From contig CALDSD010000069.1 in the NCBI GenBank assembly GCA_937911325.1, forward strand, positions 62,001 through 126,000: DNA of 64,000 bases. The letters run 5' to 3'. The stretch is from an uncultured Neomegalonema sp. GTDB lineage: Bacteria; Pseudomonadota; Alphaproteobacteria; Rhodobacterales; Rhodobacteraceae. Shown piece by piece: positions 45,835 to 56,400 of this stretch (positions are counted from its first letter, which is position 1; every line of letters starts with the position of its first letter). The notes under the pieces were generated by a model that was given only the letters and a program-made list of their open reading frames with translations, was not told the origin of the DNA and did no database searches. Both the position numbers and the translations under genes were made by a program.

Positions 45835-48800
45835 CTACTCCTCGCGACTACTTTGATCGGAACCGATGGCGTTGGCTTCTTTCGCCGCGTCGTCGACTCC
45901 GATGTCATCCAGCTTCAGCTCGTTTTGGGATACGTCAAACTGCGAGAGATACAAGGCGGGCGCGTGGCCAAACCATGATGCGTCGGCTGACAGGCGCGCG
46001 TCGCCAATGCGCAGTTCAGGCGGCTGCGCGGTGTTTTGGGGGGGAATCAGCCTTGGCGGCGGGGCGCCGGACCCCAGTCCAAGATCCCTCGGATCGCCGC
46101 CGACGCCCGTCGGAGCAATGAGCGTGCGCGCCCAGGGATCCCGGATAATGTCGCTCATGCGCAAACCGCTTGGCGCCTCGACGAGGCGCATATGCCCCGA
46201 ATATCCTTGGATCTGCGAAAAGCTCGCCTCTGGCGCAAGTTGCTGAAAGGTCTCGCGGCCGTCCGCGCCCAATTCCGAGATCAGCAGCGCGTAATGCGCT
46301 TGGGGCGGTTCAAGAGCCGCCAGGTCGTTGATCGGCTGTCCGGGTTCAGCCGCGATCGCGTCAGCGAGTCGCGACAGGCCGCCACGGGCCGCCGCCGTCT
46401 TCATCAGAGTTTCCTCAAAAGGCTGCGCAAATCCGAACGCCGTCGCAACGCCGCCTTCGGCAAGCGTCTTCGCAAGCCCCTCCCAGATCGGCGGCCAAAG
46501 CGCCCCTCGTCCCGCGATGATCAGATAGTCAGCTTCTTCGTGGCGCGCGGTTTGGGCCGTGTCGCGGCGATCGAACGGCGCTTTGTCAAACGCGTGTCGG
46601 ACCGCCGTCTCCGTCAGGAACCGGGTCAGCCGCGAAATCGCCGGCGTGATCACTGCGGATTTCTCAAATGACAAAACCAAGGATCTGTCTCGCCGCAGGA
46701 GAGACACCCCGGATCCGAGATCCTGGGTCGGCTGGATCGCGCTGCGCGCGTCCTCAACGACAGGCCAGGCCTCGGCGTCGCCGCCGATGACGCCGACCTG
46801 GACCTCGAACGGCGTTTCGTTCGGCCAGTGGTAGAGTTCGGCCGCAGTCGCCTCTCGACATCGACGGGTCAGCGTCGCCTTCGCGACCTGGATCGCGTCC
46901 GCCAGCCGCCGCTTTGCAATCAACCGTTCGTCGGGCGCGCCGGACCCATCCGCGCTGGCCTCGGTCAGGTCAAACCGCCTCCGCGCTCCATGGCGCTGAG
47001 GATCAATGCGCGACAGCGCGCGGTTGATCGTCAAAAACAGGAGAAGATCGAGGCTGTCTGCGCCGATATCTGCGCCGCCATGCGCCAGCGTTTGCGCAAA
47101 GCCCGAGCGTGATCCGTGTTCCGGCGCGATGCGCTCTGCTTCAACCACGGAAAGATCAAGCGAAGACCCGCCGAGATCGTAGACCAGGGCCCTCACCGTC
47201 TGGCGTCCGTCAAGCGGCAACTGGTTGATTGAAAAGCTGGCGACGGCGTCCGCGGCGGAGACCAGGACAGGCGCCTCCTTGTCGGGATCCAGGCCAAGCC
47301 GCCGCAACATCGCTCGCGCAGCGGCTCGCAGCGCGCTGCTGCGCTTTGCGCCCAGGCGATTTGGGTGGATCAGAACAACCTGTGCGCCGTCGCTTGCGAT
47401 CCCGTCGGCCTCGCTGGCGGCGGTCAGCCATCTATCCGCGAACTCCTCAAGCGTCGCGCTGAGAACATCCCGTGACGACACTGCGTCGGTCATTGTGTTG
47501 GTTTCAACGCTCCAAACCGGCGTGGCCAACCTGATCGTGTCGTCGGCGAGACGCTTGATCATGGCGGCGACCGTCGCTCGCGGATCTGACTGCCGTCCTG
47601 CTGGCAGACCGACGACAAAGGGGCGTTGCCGGAGCGTCTCCAGACGCTTGGGCGCCAGATCAAAACCGCCGTCCGGCGCGTGCGCCCAAAGGGTTTCCGG
47701 CGCGCTCGAGAAACGAGATGCCTCTGTCGCGCTCAACGACGCCTCGCTTGCCAAAAGCTCGACGCCATCAAACCGCAGTGTTCTGACAGGCGCTCCCGGC
47801 GCGCTGATCGCAGCGCATGCCGCAGCGGCGCCGAAGTCTATCGCGATCGTCGCCCGGGCGCGCGCCTGGAACTGGATCGGTCGTTCAATCACAAGCGCCG
47901 CGCCCGGCGCTTCGCCGTCTCCGATCGCTGCGGGTTCGATCCGCAGCCTCAGCGTGACAGGTCGGTTTGGCGTGTAGGCGTCTTGAAGGACCTGTTTCAA
48001 ACGCGCTTCGCTCTGCGCGATCAAAAGGCTCACGTCTAAACTGCGCCGACGATCTCGTCCCAATTCGAGCGCAAGCCGACCGTCCTCGGACGTTTTCTCC
48101 TGACCGTCGCCGCTTGCGGCGAGGCGCAGCATGCCCTTCACCTGGGTCTTCGCCGGGGCCTCGGCGATATCGGCTGAGATCCGAATGGGCGCGCTTTGCT
48201 TGAAAAAGATCCGCCCCGTCAACGTAAGACGAAGTTTCAAGGCGAGCGCTTCGGGCGCGCGTCGGTTTTCAAGATCGGCGAACTCCAGCAGCGGAGTCGA
48301 CAAGATGCGTTCGTCGCGGCGTTCTGCGTCGAGGAGATCGAGATGGAAGCGTTCGATCTGCGCGTCATGCTCCAGCACGACGCCCTGAAGCGCCAGAGGG
48401 CCGCTCGGGGGATGCAGCGCGATCGCGTCGAGAGGCGATCGCGCGAGCGCTTCCACGCTTGCGGACGCGCCCGCGCGCCTCGCTGCGCGCAAGCGCGCTG
48501 AAACAGCCACCTGCCGAGTGCGCGTCGGTTCCGGCGTCGCCTCGGCGCCGCATAAAAGAAAGAGCCGCCGCTCGACCATAGCCTGTCCGTCATCGCCCGC
48601 TGAGAGAACGATATCGGGCGCTTCGCGACCGTGAAGATCGCGAATGACGAACCGCGCCCGGCGTCCTTCCTGCGTCGCTTCGGGTTCCGGCGCGGACTGC
48701 TCCTCGACGATGTCGAGCATACCCGATAGCGGCTGGATCATCGCCGTGTCCGCGTCGCCGTGAACCAGGATCCGGCCGATCAAGACTTCAGACCCGCCCT

Positions 48801-49410
48801 GATCCGAGACCGGGAACTCCGCCTCCGCCGCGAGGTCGAGTTCGACGCTCACGCTCTCCGCCGGCCACTCGGCGCGCGCGATTTCGAAACGCGCTTCGAC
48901 GGTTTGGCGCGGAGGACGGGCGGTCGCGCCGCCTTCCTGCCAGATCTCGACCCGGACGCTGAACGCCAACGCGCCGTCTACGCCGAAATCTCCGACGACC
49001 TCGCGTATCGCCGCGGGGTCGATCGCCAAAAGCGCTTTGTCGTCGGCGCCCGCCAGATCGGCGTAGTCTCGCAAAGGGCCCTGGGCCCCCAAACTCGGAT
49101 TCTGAAAACCGATCAGCAGTCTCGCCGGTTCAAAACCGATGCGCGCATCGGCTCCGACGGCGACGGGATCCGCGATAGCGAGCTTCAGCTGGGTCGGACC
49201 GTCCGGAGCGAGCGGGCGGATAAAGCGCAACGGCGCCAGCGCTCTATCCCGGGGCTGGATCGCAATCGCCGCCTCAAGCACGCGCGAGATGTTCGTCACC
49301 GTTTGAGCGCGGATCTCGGTAAACGCGCGCTGCTCGGCGTGGGGGGAAACGGGATCCAAGCTCCAGGCCCCGCCAGCCGCGGGATCGTCAGGATCCTCCG
49401 GTCTCGTCAT
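45835..49410 (-). CDS. Actin/Hsp70-fold (ASKHA) ATPase-like protein with large N-terminal extension
   Basis: An 1191-residue cytoplasmic protein. The N-terminal 500 residues are beta-rich and unrecognised. From about residue 515 an actin/Hsp70-like nucleotide-binding domain is suggested by phosphate-1 (ATIAIDFGAAAACAAIS), phosphate-2 (ALVYDLGGSSLDLSVVE, about 742) and the adenosine motif (YLIIAGRGALWPPIWEGLA, about 960). The overall plan recalls the large SrfB 'virulence factor' family, but I cannot confirm that. ASKHA proteins either polymerise (MreB, FtsA, ParM) or act as chaperones; next to SEDS and PBP genes a cytoskeletal or regulatory ATPase is plausible. It begins 8 nt after the preceding gene. 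Confidence 0.75.
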   Translation of the reverse strand: MTRPEDPDDPAAGGAWSLDPVSPHAEQRAFTEIRAQTVTNISRVLEAAIAIQPRDRALAPLRFIRPLAPDGPTQLKLAIADPVAVGADARIGFEPARLLIGFQNPSLGAQGPLRDYADLAGADDKALLAIDPAAIREVVGDFGVDGALAFSVRVEIWQEGGATARPPRQTVEARFEIARAEWPAESVSVELDLAAEAEFPVSDQGGSEVLIGRILVHGDADTAMIQPLSGMLDIVEEQSAPEPEATQEGRRARFVIRDLHGREAPDIVLSAGDDGQAMVERRLFLLCGAEATPEPTRTRQVAVSARLRAARRAGASASVEALARSPLDAIALHPPSGPLALQGVVLEHDAQIERFHLDLLDAERRDERILSTPLLEFADLENRRAPEALALKLRLTLTGRIFFKQSAPIRISADIAEAPAKTQVKGMLRLAASGDGQEKTSEDGRLALELGRDRRRSLDVSLLIAQSEARLKQVLQDAYTPNRPVTLRLRIEPAAIGDGEAPGAALVIERPIQFQARARATIAIDFGAAAACAAISAPGAPVRTLRFDGVELLASEASLSATEASRFSSAPETLWAHAPDGGFDLAPKRLETLRQRPFVVGLPAGRQSDPRATVAAMIKRLADDTIRLATPVWSVETNTMTDAVSSRDVLSATLEEFADRWLTAASEADGIASDGAQVVLIHPNRLGAKRSSALRAAARAMLRRLGLDPDKEAPVLVSAADAVASFSINQLPLDGRQTVRALVYDLGGSSLDLSVVEAERIAPEHGSRSGFAQTLAHGGADIGADSLDLLLFLTINRALSRIDPQRHGARRRFDLTEASADGSGAPDERLIAKRRLADAIQVAKATLTRRCREATAAELYHWPNETPFEVQVGVIGGDAEAWPVVEDARSAIQPTQDLGSGVSLLRRDRSLVLSFEKSAVITPAISRLTRFLTETAVRHAFDKAPFDRRDTAQTARHEEADYLIIAGRGALWPPIWEGLAKTLAEGGVATAFGFAQPFEETLMKTAAARGGLSRLADAIAAEPGQPINDLAALEPPQAHYALLISELGADGRETFQQLAPEASFSQIQGYSGHMRLVEAPSGLRMSDIIRDPWARTLIAPTGVGGDPRDLGLGSGAPPPRLIPPQNTAQPPELRIGDARLSADASWFGHAPALYLSQFDVSQNELKLDDIGVDDAAKEANAIGSDQSSREE

Positions 49411-49418
49411 CGGGTGTC

Positions 49419-51932
49419 CTACTCCACGCTCGCCAGAGACGTCGGCCGCAACAACGGCTCCGCTTGCTCGGCGATGTTATGCCATTGCTCTATCGGGGCC
49501 GTCATACGGCGCTTGAGCCGCGCCGCCTCCTGCGCCCGCCAACTCAGCGACGCCGGGCGCTCGGCAAGCGGGGGCGATGGGTCTCCAGGCGACCAGTTGT
49601 GTGTGATCATGTCCAAGCTCCGCCGCAGCCGCCTCCAGAGTTCGCGCGTCGCGATCCAGTCGCGGTGGCTTTGCACGGCCGCGATCCATTCGAGCGCTTC
49701 ACGAGGCGTCTCCCCGGCGCCTTCCGGGTAAGCGGCGCTGAGCAGATCACGGGCTTCCTCGAGGCGTCCATGCGACGCCATCTTGGCGGCGTCAAACGTC
49801 TCGCGCGCCCACGCGCTTCGCCATACGGGGGGCGCTTTCTTGAGCGCTGCGAAGTCCTCAAGCGCCGCAATCTCGTGGCGCATTGCGATCCGGTCGAGCG
49901 CCTTTGGCAGATGCAAGGCCGCGGAAAGTCCGCCCAGAAACGGTTCGAGCTTCTCGCTGGCCAGGTTCTCCGCGCTCAACAGACGCTGCGCGGCGCTTCG
50001 GACGCTTCGGACGCGCAGCGCCTCGAGCACGTCGCGAAGCGCGCGGTTCTGGCTGGCCAGGGCCGCCAGCGCGTCGCCGCGCGCAGGCGGAGAAAACGGG
50101 CGCGCCATCTTATCCCAAAGCTCTTGGTTCGTCGGGATGTTTGGAAGATCCGCCGCCTGAAACGCCGCGCGTAAGGCCTCGGCCTCCGCGTCCAGCGCCT
50201 GGCGTGCGTCGTCGATCGCTTGTGCGCGTCGCACGGCTTCGGACAACGTATCGGCGGAACCCTCCGCCGTGAACTCCTTGCCGAGGTCGGACAAAACGCG
50301 ACGGGCGCGGTCGAGATCGGCGCTTTCCTCCGCGCCTGCGGCAAGGGCCGCGTTTACAATCTCCGGGGCCGGCAGCCCGGCCTCAAGCACAAACTGTTTG
50401 TCGCGCAGGCGGCGCAGATCGACCCCGCTGCGCAGCAGGCGCCAGGCAGGCGGCGCCTCGGCGATCGCAAGACCGTCCCACCAGGCTTCGACATCGAACA
50501 TCGCGCCGGCCAATCGACGCGGGGCCGGCCCTTGCCGCAGTCGTTCGTCGGCAAAGGTTTCGAGCACGTTGACCGCCAGATCGGGAAACCGCAGCAACGC
50601 CCAAATGAGATCGGCGTCGCGTTTGAACGTCTCAAAGTCGAACGGGGTTCCGACGAGGCGACCCAGCGCCTGTTGCGTCGCGCCGGTGGCTCGGATCGCT
50701 TCGCGCGACAACGCCAGGAACAGTTCGACCGTCCCAGGCGCCGCCGTCGCCGATCCGCCGAGATCAAGGGGCGCGCCCAGCTCTGGCGCGGAGGCCGCCC
50801 TTTGCGCCCAGGTCATCCCGAAGGCCGTCGCGGCCTCGGCTTCATCGAACCCATGCGCGGCCGCAGCAGCGTGCGTCATTGCTTGGGCGACCTGAGCGGC
50901 GAGCGTTTCCGTCGACTGCTCGTTGGGTTCTGGGCGAAGCGTCTCTCCCAGATAAAGGGCTCCGATCGACCGCGTCGGCGGATAGTCGCGATCTCCCAGC
51001 CCCCGAAGAGCTCCGCCGGCGCGCAGCGGCAAACTGTTCTTGCGCGCGACGCCGATCAGATCGCGATGCTGCGCTTCCGACCAGATGTGACGCAGAACCC
51101 GGCGCCCGGTGGCTTGGTCCGCCAAAACCTCGCCACGCGCCAGCGCCCATTCCTGCGAATACCCGTCTCCGGTCAACGGCGCGTGCAGAAACACGAACGA
51201 CTGGGCCACCCGTTCGGCGTGCTCGCTGAAACGCGTCAAGTCGATATCGACCATCGGCGCCCGCGACGTCTCAAAGCCTCGCAGAAGCAGAATGTCGGCA
51301 TCCGCCTCGTAGGACTCCTCCGCCCAGCCGAAGTGAACCTCCAGCGGCTCCGCCGGGTCGGGATACGCGATCGCCGCGGGGCCTTGAGCCATTCCGTCAT
51401 CGGTCCGCGCCCGAACGATCGCTTGCGCGGCGAACGGTTCGGCGGCGGGGTCGGAATGGTGTTCGCTCGCAAGCGTTTCAAGATAGGCTCCCGCCGTCGC
51501 TCCGTCGGCGATCTCGGGCCCAGCCAGGGCCTCCAGACCGCTCGCCGTCGCGTCCGCCAGCGGGGCAGGGCGCAAGAACCGCAGCGTCGTGCGCCAGTCC
51601 GGACCCTCTTCTCGCGCGGGGTCATAGGCCAGGCTGCGGTCGAAGCTGAAACGCCAGCGGGCCCGGCGGGATTCGGTGAGAGGTTCGGCGTCCTCCTCGA
51701 ACAAAGCCAAGGTGAACCGCGTCCAGTCAGCTTCGGCGCGAAACACCCCGTAGCCGCAGTGCGCCGGGATCTCCCCCAGAAACACTCTGCTTCCGCCGAT
51801 AAAGGCGATGGCGAACAGGGGCGCTGTCGGCACGTCGTTTGAAGCGAAGACGATCGAGAGCAACGCGGCTTCCGAATCCCACTCGCACTGCGTGCGTCCG
51901 ACTGATCTCAATGTCGCGCCTGCCTTGGTCAT
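49419..51932 (-). CDS. Large protein of unknown function, first gene of the SEDS/PBP operon
   Basis: I do not recognise this protein. ATG 51932 (MTKAGATLRSVGRTQCEW) gives 837 residues; the frame is open to 52112, but the extra residues are Arg/Cys-rich and unlike a protein start. The N-terminal 300 residues are predicted beta-rich (LLSIVFAS, LFAIAFIGGSRVFLGEI) and the C-terminal 400 are helical and rich in Ala, Arg, Glu and Leu with Trp-containing repeats (WRSAWARE, WIATRELWRRL). No signal peptide or membrane helix is visible, so it is probably cytoplasmic. It could partner the adjacent ASKHA protein, as paired families often do; this is inference. Confidence 0.65.
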   Translation of the reverse strand: MTKAGATLRSVGRTQCEWDSEAALLSIVFASNDVPTAPLFAIAFIGGSRVFLGEIPAHCGYGVFRAEADWTRFTLALFEEDAEPLTESRRARWRFSFDRSLAYDPAREEGPDWRTTLRFLRPAPLADATASGLEALAGPEIADGATAGAYLETLASEHHSDPAAEPFAAQAIVRARTDDGMAQGPAAIAYPDPAEPLEVHFGWAEESYEADADILLLRGFETSRAPMVDIDLTRFSEHAERVAQSFVFLHAPLTGDGYSQEWALARGEVLADQATGRRVLRHIWSEAQHRDLIGVARKNSLPLRAGGALRGLGDRDYPPTRSIGALYLGETLRPEPNEQSTETLAAQVAQAMTHAAAAAHGFDEAEAATAFGMTWAQRAASAPELGAPLDLGGSATAAPGTVELFLALSREAIRATGATQQALGRLVGTPFDFETFKRDADLIWALLRFPDLAVNVLETFADERLRQGPAPRRLAGAMFDVEAWWDGLAIAEAPPAWRLLRSGVDLRRLRDKQFVLEAGLPAPEIVNAALAAGAEESADLDRARRVLSDLGKEFTAEGSADTLSEAVRRAQAIDDARQALDAEAEALRAAFQAADLPNIPTNQELWDKMARPFSPPARGDALAALASQNRALRDVLEALRVRSVRSAAQRLLSAENLASEKLEPFLGGLSAALHLPKALDRIAMRHEIAALEDFAALKKAPPVWRSAWARETFDAAKMASHGRLEEARDLLSAAYPEGAGETPREALEWIAAVQSHRDWIATRELWRRLRRSLDMITHNWSPGDPSPPLAERPASLSWRAQEAARLKRRMTAPIEQWHNIAEQAEPLLRPTSLASVE

Positions 51933-52338
51933 CGTCTCATACGTTGCATCGCCCGAACCGCTCCCGGACCGGAGCGAAAAGTAAGTTCGAGGGGTGGTGC
52001 GGCGATTTTTTGATCCGGATCCCGCCAATGGGTCTCGCCGTCGACGAAGACACAAACACAGACGGTAACGTGTCGCTCGCCGCCGTCTTGCACCATGCGA
52101 CGCCGCGCGCAATATCCCCTCTCTCGCGTCCAGCTTAAGCCCTCTTTATCCGCGGAAAAAGAGTCAACCGAACGTCGCGTCTGAGATCTGCGCGCTTGAA
52201 CTGGCGCGAGTCTGCGCGCCATATGTGCCGCGATTGAGGGGTCGCGGGCGCGCCGCCGATGCGAAAACAGCGGACGAGAGATCCGACAGCCGCATCGTTT
52301 GCAAAGCGCCTGCCCGAACAAGGACCGGAACGCCGTCC
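51933..52338. promoter_or_regulatory. Divergent control region of the two large operons
   Basis: About 400 bp separate the chosen starts of the leftward operon (51932) and the rightward GTPase operon (52339). Frames that cross it lack ribosome-binding sites. It must hold the promoters for about 22 kb of genes, but I see no convincing sigma-70 boxes or strong dyads. Confidence 0.45.
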
Positions 52339-53490
52339 ATGGTATTGAGCTTCGCGCGAGCAAAGAAACACGCCGCACCCGCCTCGCCGCGCTGCGTGCT
52401 GATCGGTCCGGTTGGCGCGGGCAAGTCGACGCTGATCGCGAGCCTGAGACATCAGGCCGACGGGGCTCACTCCTATGTCGACCGGTTCGGCGTCGAGATC
52501 GCAGCCGCCGAGTCGCCGCTGAACGAGTTGGGGCGACGCGCGGAACCAGCAGCGGCGGACGCGAACAGTCCTGAAGCGGCCCCGAAAAGTCCCGAAAACC
52601 CTGAACGGGCCGCGGGCGCATCGGAGGACTTTCAGCGCTACGAGCGCATTATGGACAAATCGATCCGCAATGGGCTCGACTTCGAGGCGACGTTCACAGA
52701 TCGCGTTTTCGAGCTTTCGTTTCGACTGACGTTGAGAGCGATGACGCGCAGCGGACTGTTTCGCCCGGATCGGGTGTATTCGGAGGTGTTCAAGACAATC
52801 GACGCGGCAGGCGGCCTGTTGCTGGACGATCCGCTGGAAAGCTCCGGCGACCCGGCGGCCCAAGCCGCGCGCTCCCGGATTGGCGAGGAACTGCTGGACG
52901 CGGAAAACGTTCTGCTGTGTTTGCCGACGAGCGGGTTTTCCACCAACCCCAATCGTGCGCAAGGCGAGGTCGGGGCGGTTATTTCGCCAGCGCATCAACG
53001 CGGGCTGGTGGATCTGCTGCGCGGGCTGCGCGAACACCCGAGCGCGAAGACGCGGCGTCTTGTCGTCGTGCTCACGAAGTTCGAAGCGGCGGTCTCGAGC
53101 TTCGGACGGCAAGCTTACCGGGTGGCGGCCTCGCGCGCGCACGCCCGCGACGTTTGTTCGGCCAGCCTGCACGATTATTGGGATTGGCTGACCCCGTCCC
53201 TGGTCGCCTTTGAAGAGACGCCCGGCCGCGACGTTTTCGTTCAGCCGGTCTCGACATTCGGCTTCATCCCCTACAGCGGCGGCCCCAATCTGGATCCGCG
53301 CACTGAGCTGTTGCGCACGCGGACGCCCCCGAAAGACAGCGAACCGCGGACGACAAAGACCCCGTACACTTTTGAAGCGGTCCACTCTTACTACTGGCGG
53401 CCTTTTCTCACACTGGACCCGTTCATCTTCATCGCCACCGGTGAACCTGGATACCTGACATTTCCCTTGAGCGAGGCGCTCGAGCCGTGA
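52339..53490 (+). CDS. P-loop GTPase (possible DO-GTPase-like)
   Basis: From ATG 52339 the protein has 383 residues. The G1 P-loop is GPVGAGKST (residues 23-31). A DxxG-type G3 is TIDAAGG (about 154), and G4 is replaced by a TKxE-type motif in VVVLTKFEAA (about 246), a pattern I associate with large bacterial conflict-system or septin/YcjX-like GTPases rather than Ras/Era. A Pro/Glu-rich linker at about 75-95 and the lack of membrane helices suggest a soluble switch. An AAGGA lies about 15 nt upstream of the start, so the exact start is uncertain. The stop overlaps the next gene's GTG start (GTGA), coupling it to the 1138-residue partner. Confidence 0.8.
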   Translation: MVLSFARAKKHAAPASPRCVLIGPVGAGKSTLIASLRHQADGAHSYVDRFGVEIAAAESPLNELGRRAEPAAADANSPEAAPKSPENPERAAGASEDFQRYERIMDKSIRNGLDFEATFTDRVFELSFRLTLRAMTRSGLFRPDRVYSEVFKTIDAAGGLLLDDPLESSGDPAAQAARSRIGEELLDAENVLLCLPTSGFSTNPNRAQGEVGAVISPAHQRGLVDLLRGLREHPSAKTRRLVVVLTKFEAAVSSFGRQAYRVAASRAHARDVCSASLHDYWDWLTPSLVAFEETPGRDVFVQPVSTFGFIPYSGGPNLDPRTELLRTRTPPKDSEPRTTKTPYTFEAVHSYYWRPFLTLDPFIFIATGEPGYLTFPLSEALEP

Positions 53491-56400
53491 GCATTCTCGA
53501 TCAGTTCCGCCGCGACGAACCGATCCGTGGCTCCGGGCGGGTGAGCGCCTGGCGCTATGTGTTTGGCAAACGGGTCATCTCGAGCGGTGGGCCGGTCGGA
53601 CCTGGCGAAGAACTGCGTATCACCAGCCACAGCGAAGCTCTGCCTGAAACGCTTCTGCCATATCTCAACCCCCTGCGCCTGTCGCCAAGTGGCTCGGTTC
53701 GAAGCTTGATCCATGAAGAGGCGCCTGGGCGGACCGCCGCGTTGGCCTATCCGGTTCGAACGCGGGACGGGCGGTTCTACGTCGTTCAGAAAGTCGCCGC
53801 GCGCTCGGAAGGCGAGGCGAATTCGGAAAGCCGCGCCTACACGCAGTCGAATGCGCTCGTGTTTCCAGAGGCCGAGTGGGCCAAAGCTGCGCCCGCTTTG
53901 TTGCCGTACCTGATGAGCAACGGGCTGACGACGGACCCTGACCTCACCGAAGCCGATCCGGATCTGGAGCAGGGCGTCGTCTCGCTCGTTCTCCCGCCGA
54001 TGGCGCCGGCGGGCGCGACCAGAGAACCAAGTTCGCTGTTGCTGGCCGCGCTGGAGCATCATGGCGAACTCGGCGCCTTCGCACGTCCGCAGATCGCCGA
54101 TGCTGAGACGTTCTGGAGCGCCTGCGCCGGCCTGCTGACGGCTTTGCCGCCGGAGTTTCGTCCGTTGTGCTCGTTTGCGGACGGGTTCGCCGAAGAGCCG
54201 TCAGGCATCCTGCTGCGCCATTCGCCGATCGGGGGCGCCGGCGCTGCTGTGAAAGAGGGCCGTCCGCCGCGGACGCGCATGCCGTCGGCCGGCGGCTTGG
54301 AGACGCTTTGCGATCGCCTCGCCGATGTCGTTCCGCCTGAGTGGGACGACGCTCTGGATGCAGGCGGCGCTCTGCGGGATCTCTTGATCGACGCCGCGGT
54401 CGATGACGATCCGGCGCATTTAGAGGCGGTGCTGACGGATCCAGATCCGCCGGACTTCGCCGCGCCGTCGGGCGCCGCCGCCATTGGCGTGCTGCGCCGG
54501 CTCGTCGGCGCCGCCCACGCTGGCGCCGCCTTCAAACGCGAAATGCCGGGATATGGTCTTGCGAGAGCCGCGGCGCTGATCGCGGGCGCCACCGACCCGG
54601 GCTGGCGCGATGCCTGGGAGACGCTGCGCCGCGCGCAACCGGGACGCTACTTCTGGAGCGCTCTGCTGTTGCGCGAGCCCGACTGGGTCGATCCCGTCCC
54701 GATCGAAACGTTGAGCGCGCTGAATCGCTTGTGCCGGTTCGAGGAACGCATTCGCGAAGGCGTTGGTCCGGAGGCGCCGACGCCGATGGACGGCCCGGCT
54801 TACCGTCGACGCCTCTCGCGCTTGGCCGAGCGCGGCGGCGAGTTGCTGACATTGGCGCCGGACGCGCTCGTGTCCGAGTCGGGCGACGGTCCATCCGCTT
54901 GGGTTCGTTTGCGAGCGGCCCTCTTCGCCGACGTCTCGCCGCAGGCTCGGCGCGAGGTCTCTCACGCACTGGCGGCGATCGATCGCGCCGCACGGCTGTT
55001 CGGCGCTGACGAGCCGATGCTCAAGGCGGTGGATGCGGTGCGGCGGGCGTCGCTGAACAGCGCAGATCTTTCGACGCCGGAGCTTTGGGGGCGCGATCTG
55101 GGCGAACGCTGGTTGAAAGCGCTTGCCGCGCGCGCGCCTTTGGCCAGCGATTTTTGGCGCGGGGCCTTCGAACGGCATTTCGAGCAACGCGTAAGAGGCC
55201 TCGAACCCACCGAATTGCGCGACGAACTGATCGCGACCAAAACGGCGCTCGCGCTCGATCCTGCGCGCGGCGACCATGCGTCCGTCGCTCAGGTGCTGGA
55301 GGAGCTGCGGGCGGCCTCGGCCCCGGCCTTCTCTCAGGCCCCCGCGGCCGCAGGGTCGGAATTGCCGAAGCTGATCGCGCATTGGCTGGAGAGTTGGCGC
55401 GGCGAAGGCGCCGCTGTCGCGGGATCTCACGGACCGGCGCGCGACTGTGCGGCTCTGCTTCGGGCTGAGGCGTCTCTCAACATCGACGTTGGGGCGTTGG
55501 CGGACGACATGGTTTCGGCTCTGAAGTCAGTCGCAACGCGGGACGTAGAGGCGTTTGGCGTCTCTGCCGCGTTGACGCTTGCGGTGGAATGCCTGCAGGT
55601 TCTAACCGCGCTTGGAAGCAAAGCCCGCGAAGACGCGGCGGGGTTTCTGGGGGATCTCGACACCTTCCTCGGCACGCCGGGCTCCAGTGGATCGACGCCG
55701 ATCGACGGGTTTCCCGATCGCTCCGACGTGGTGCTCGAGGAGGTGATGCGCCTCATCGCCTCCTGGAGCGAAGACGCGCATCCCCAAGCCTATTTGCCGG
55801 AGAGCGCGGCGCCGGGCCTGCGCGGGCGTCTGAGCGAGCGGCTCGGGGCTCCGATGGCGGCTTACTTGCTCGGCCTGGACGACCCCGCGCCCGCCAAATG
55901 GGATCGACCGGGCTTGGCTGTCGTGCTGGAGCGTCTCGGCCCGGCCGGCGAACATGCGATGGTCGCGAACGCGGTCCGCAGTTGGCGCGCGCTGCATCAA
56001 AAGTGGCGAGACAATCCCGAACCTGATGCGCCGAAGCGTCTCAGTCAGGAGCCAAGCGCCGACGCTTTGGTCAGCGAGGTGATCCTGAAAGTCGTCGCCC
56101 GCGAAGGGGCGGCGTCCGCGCGTTGGATCGGAGAGGACGTCGCCTGGGCGGTTCGGGAGCTCTCGGATGTGGCTGAGCCGGCGAAACCGGATGCGCGCCG
56201 GAAATCGCCCAAATCGATCTTTGAAGCTTGGCGCGTGGTCGGACAGCTTGAGCGTGGCGACGACCTCGAAGCGCCGCAAGGGTTCGTGCTGTTCGTGCTC
56301 ACCCGGCTGCTCCGGGCGAGCAAGCAAAGGGGCGCGGGGCTCAACTCGGTGACCGGGCCGTTCTTGCAGTTCCTGACGGAGGACTTCTACGAGTTTCAGA

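Noticed and set aside
52135-53385. 416-residue minus-strand frame over the GTPase gene
   Set aside because: Arg/Gln-rich antisense shadow; the plus strand has clear P-loop motifs and coupled start/stop.
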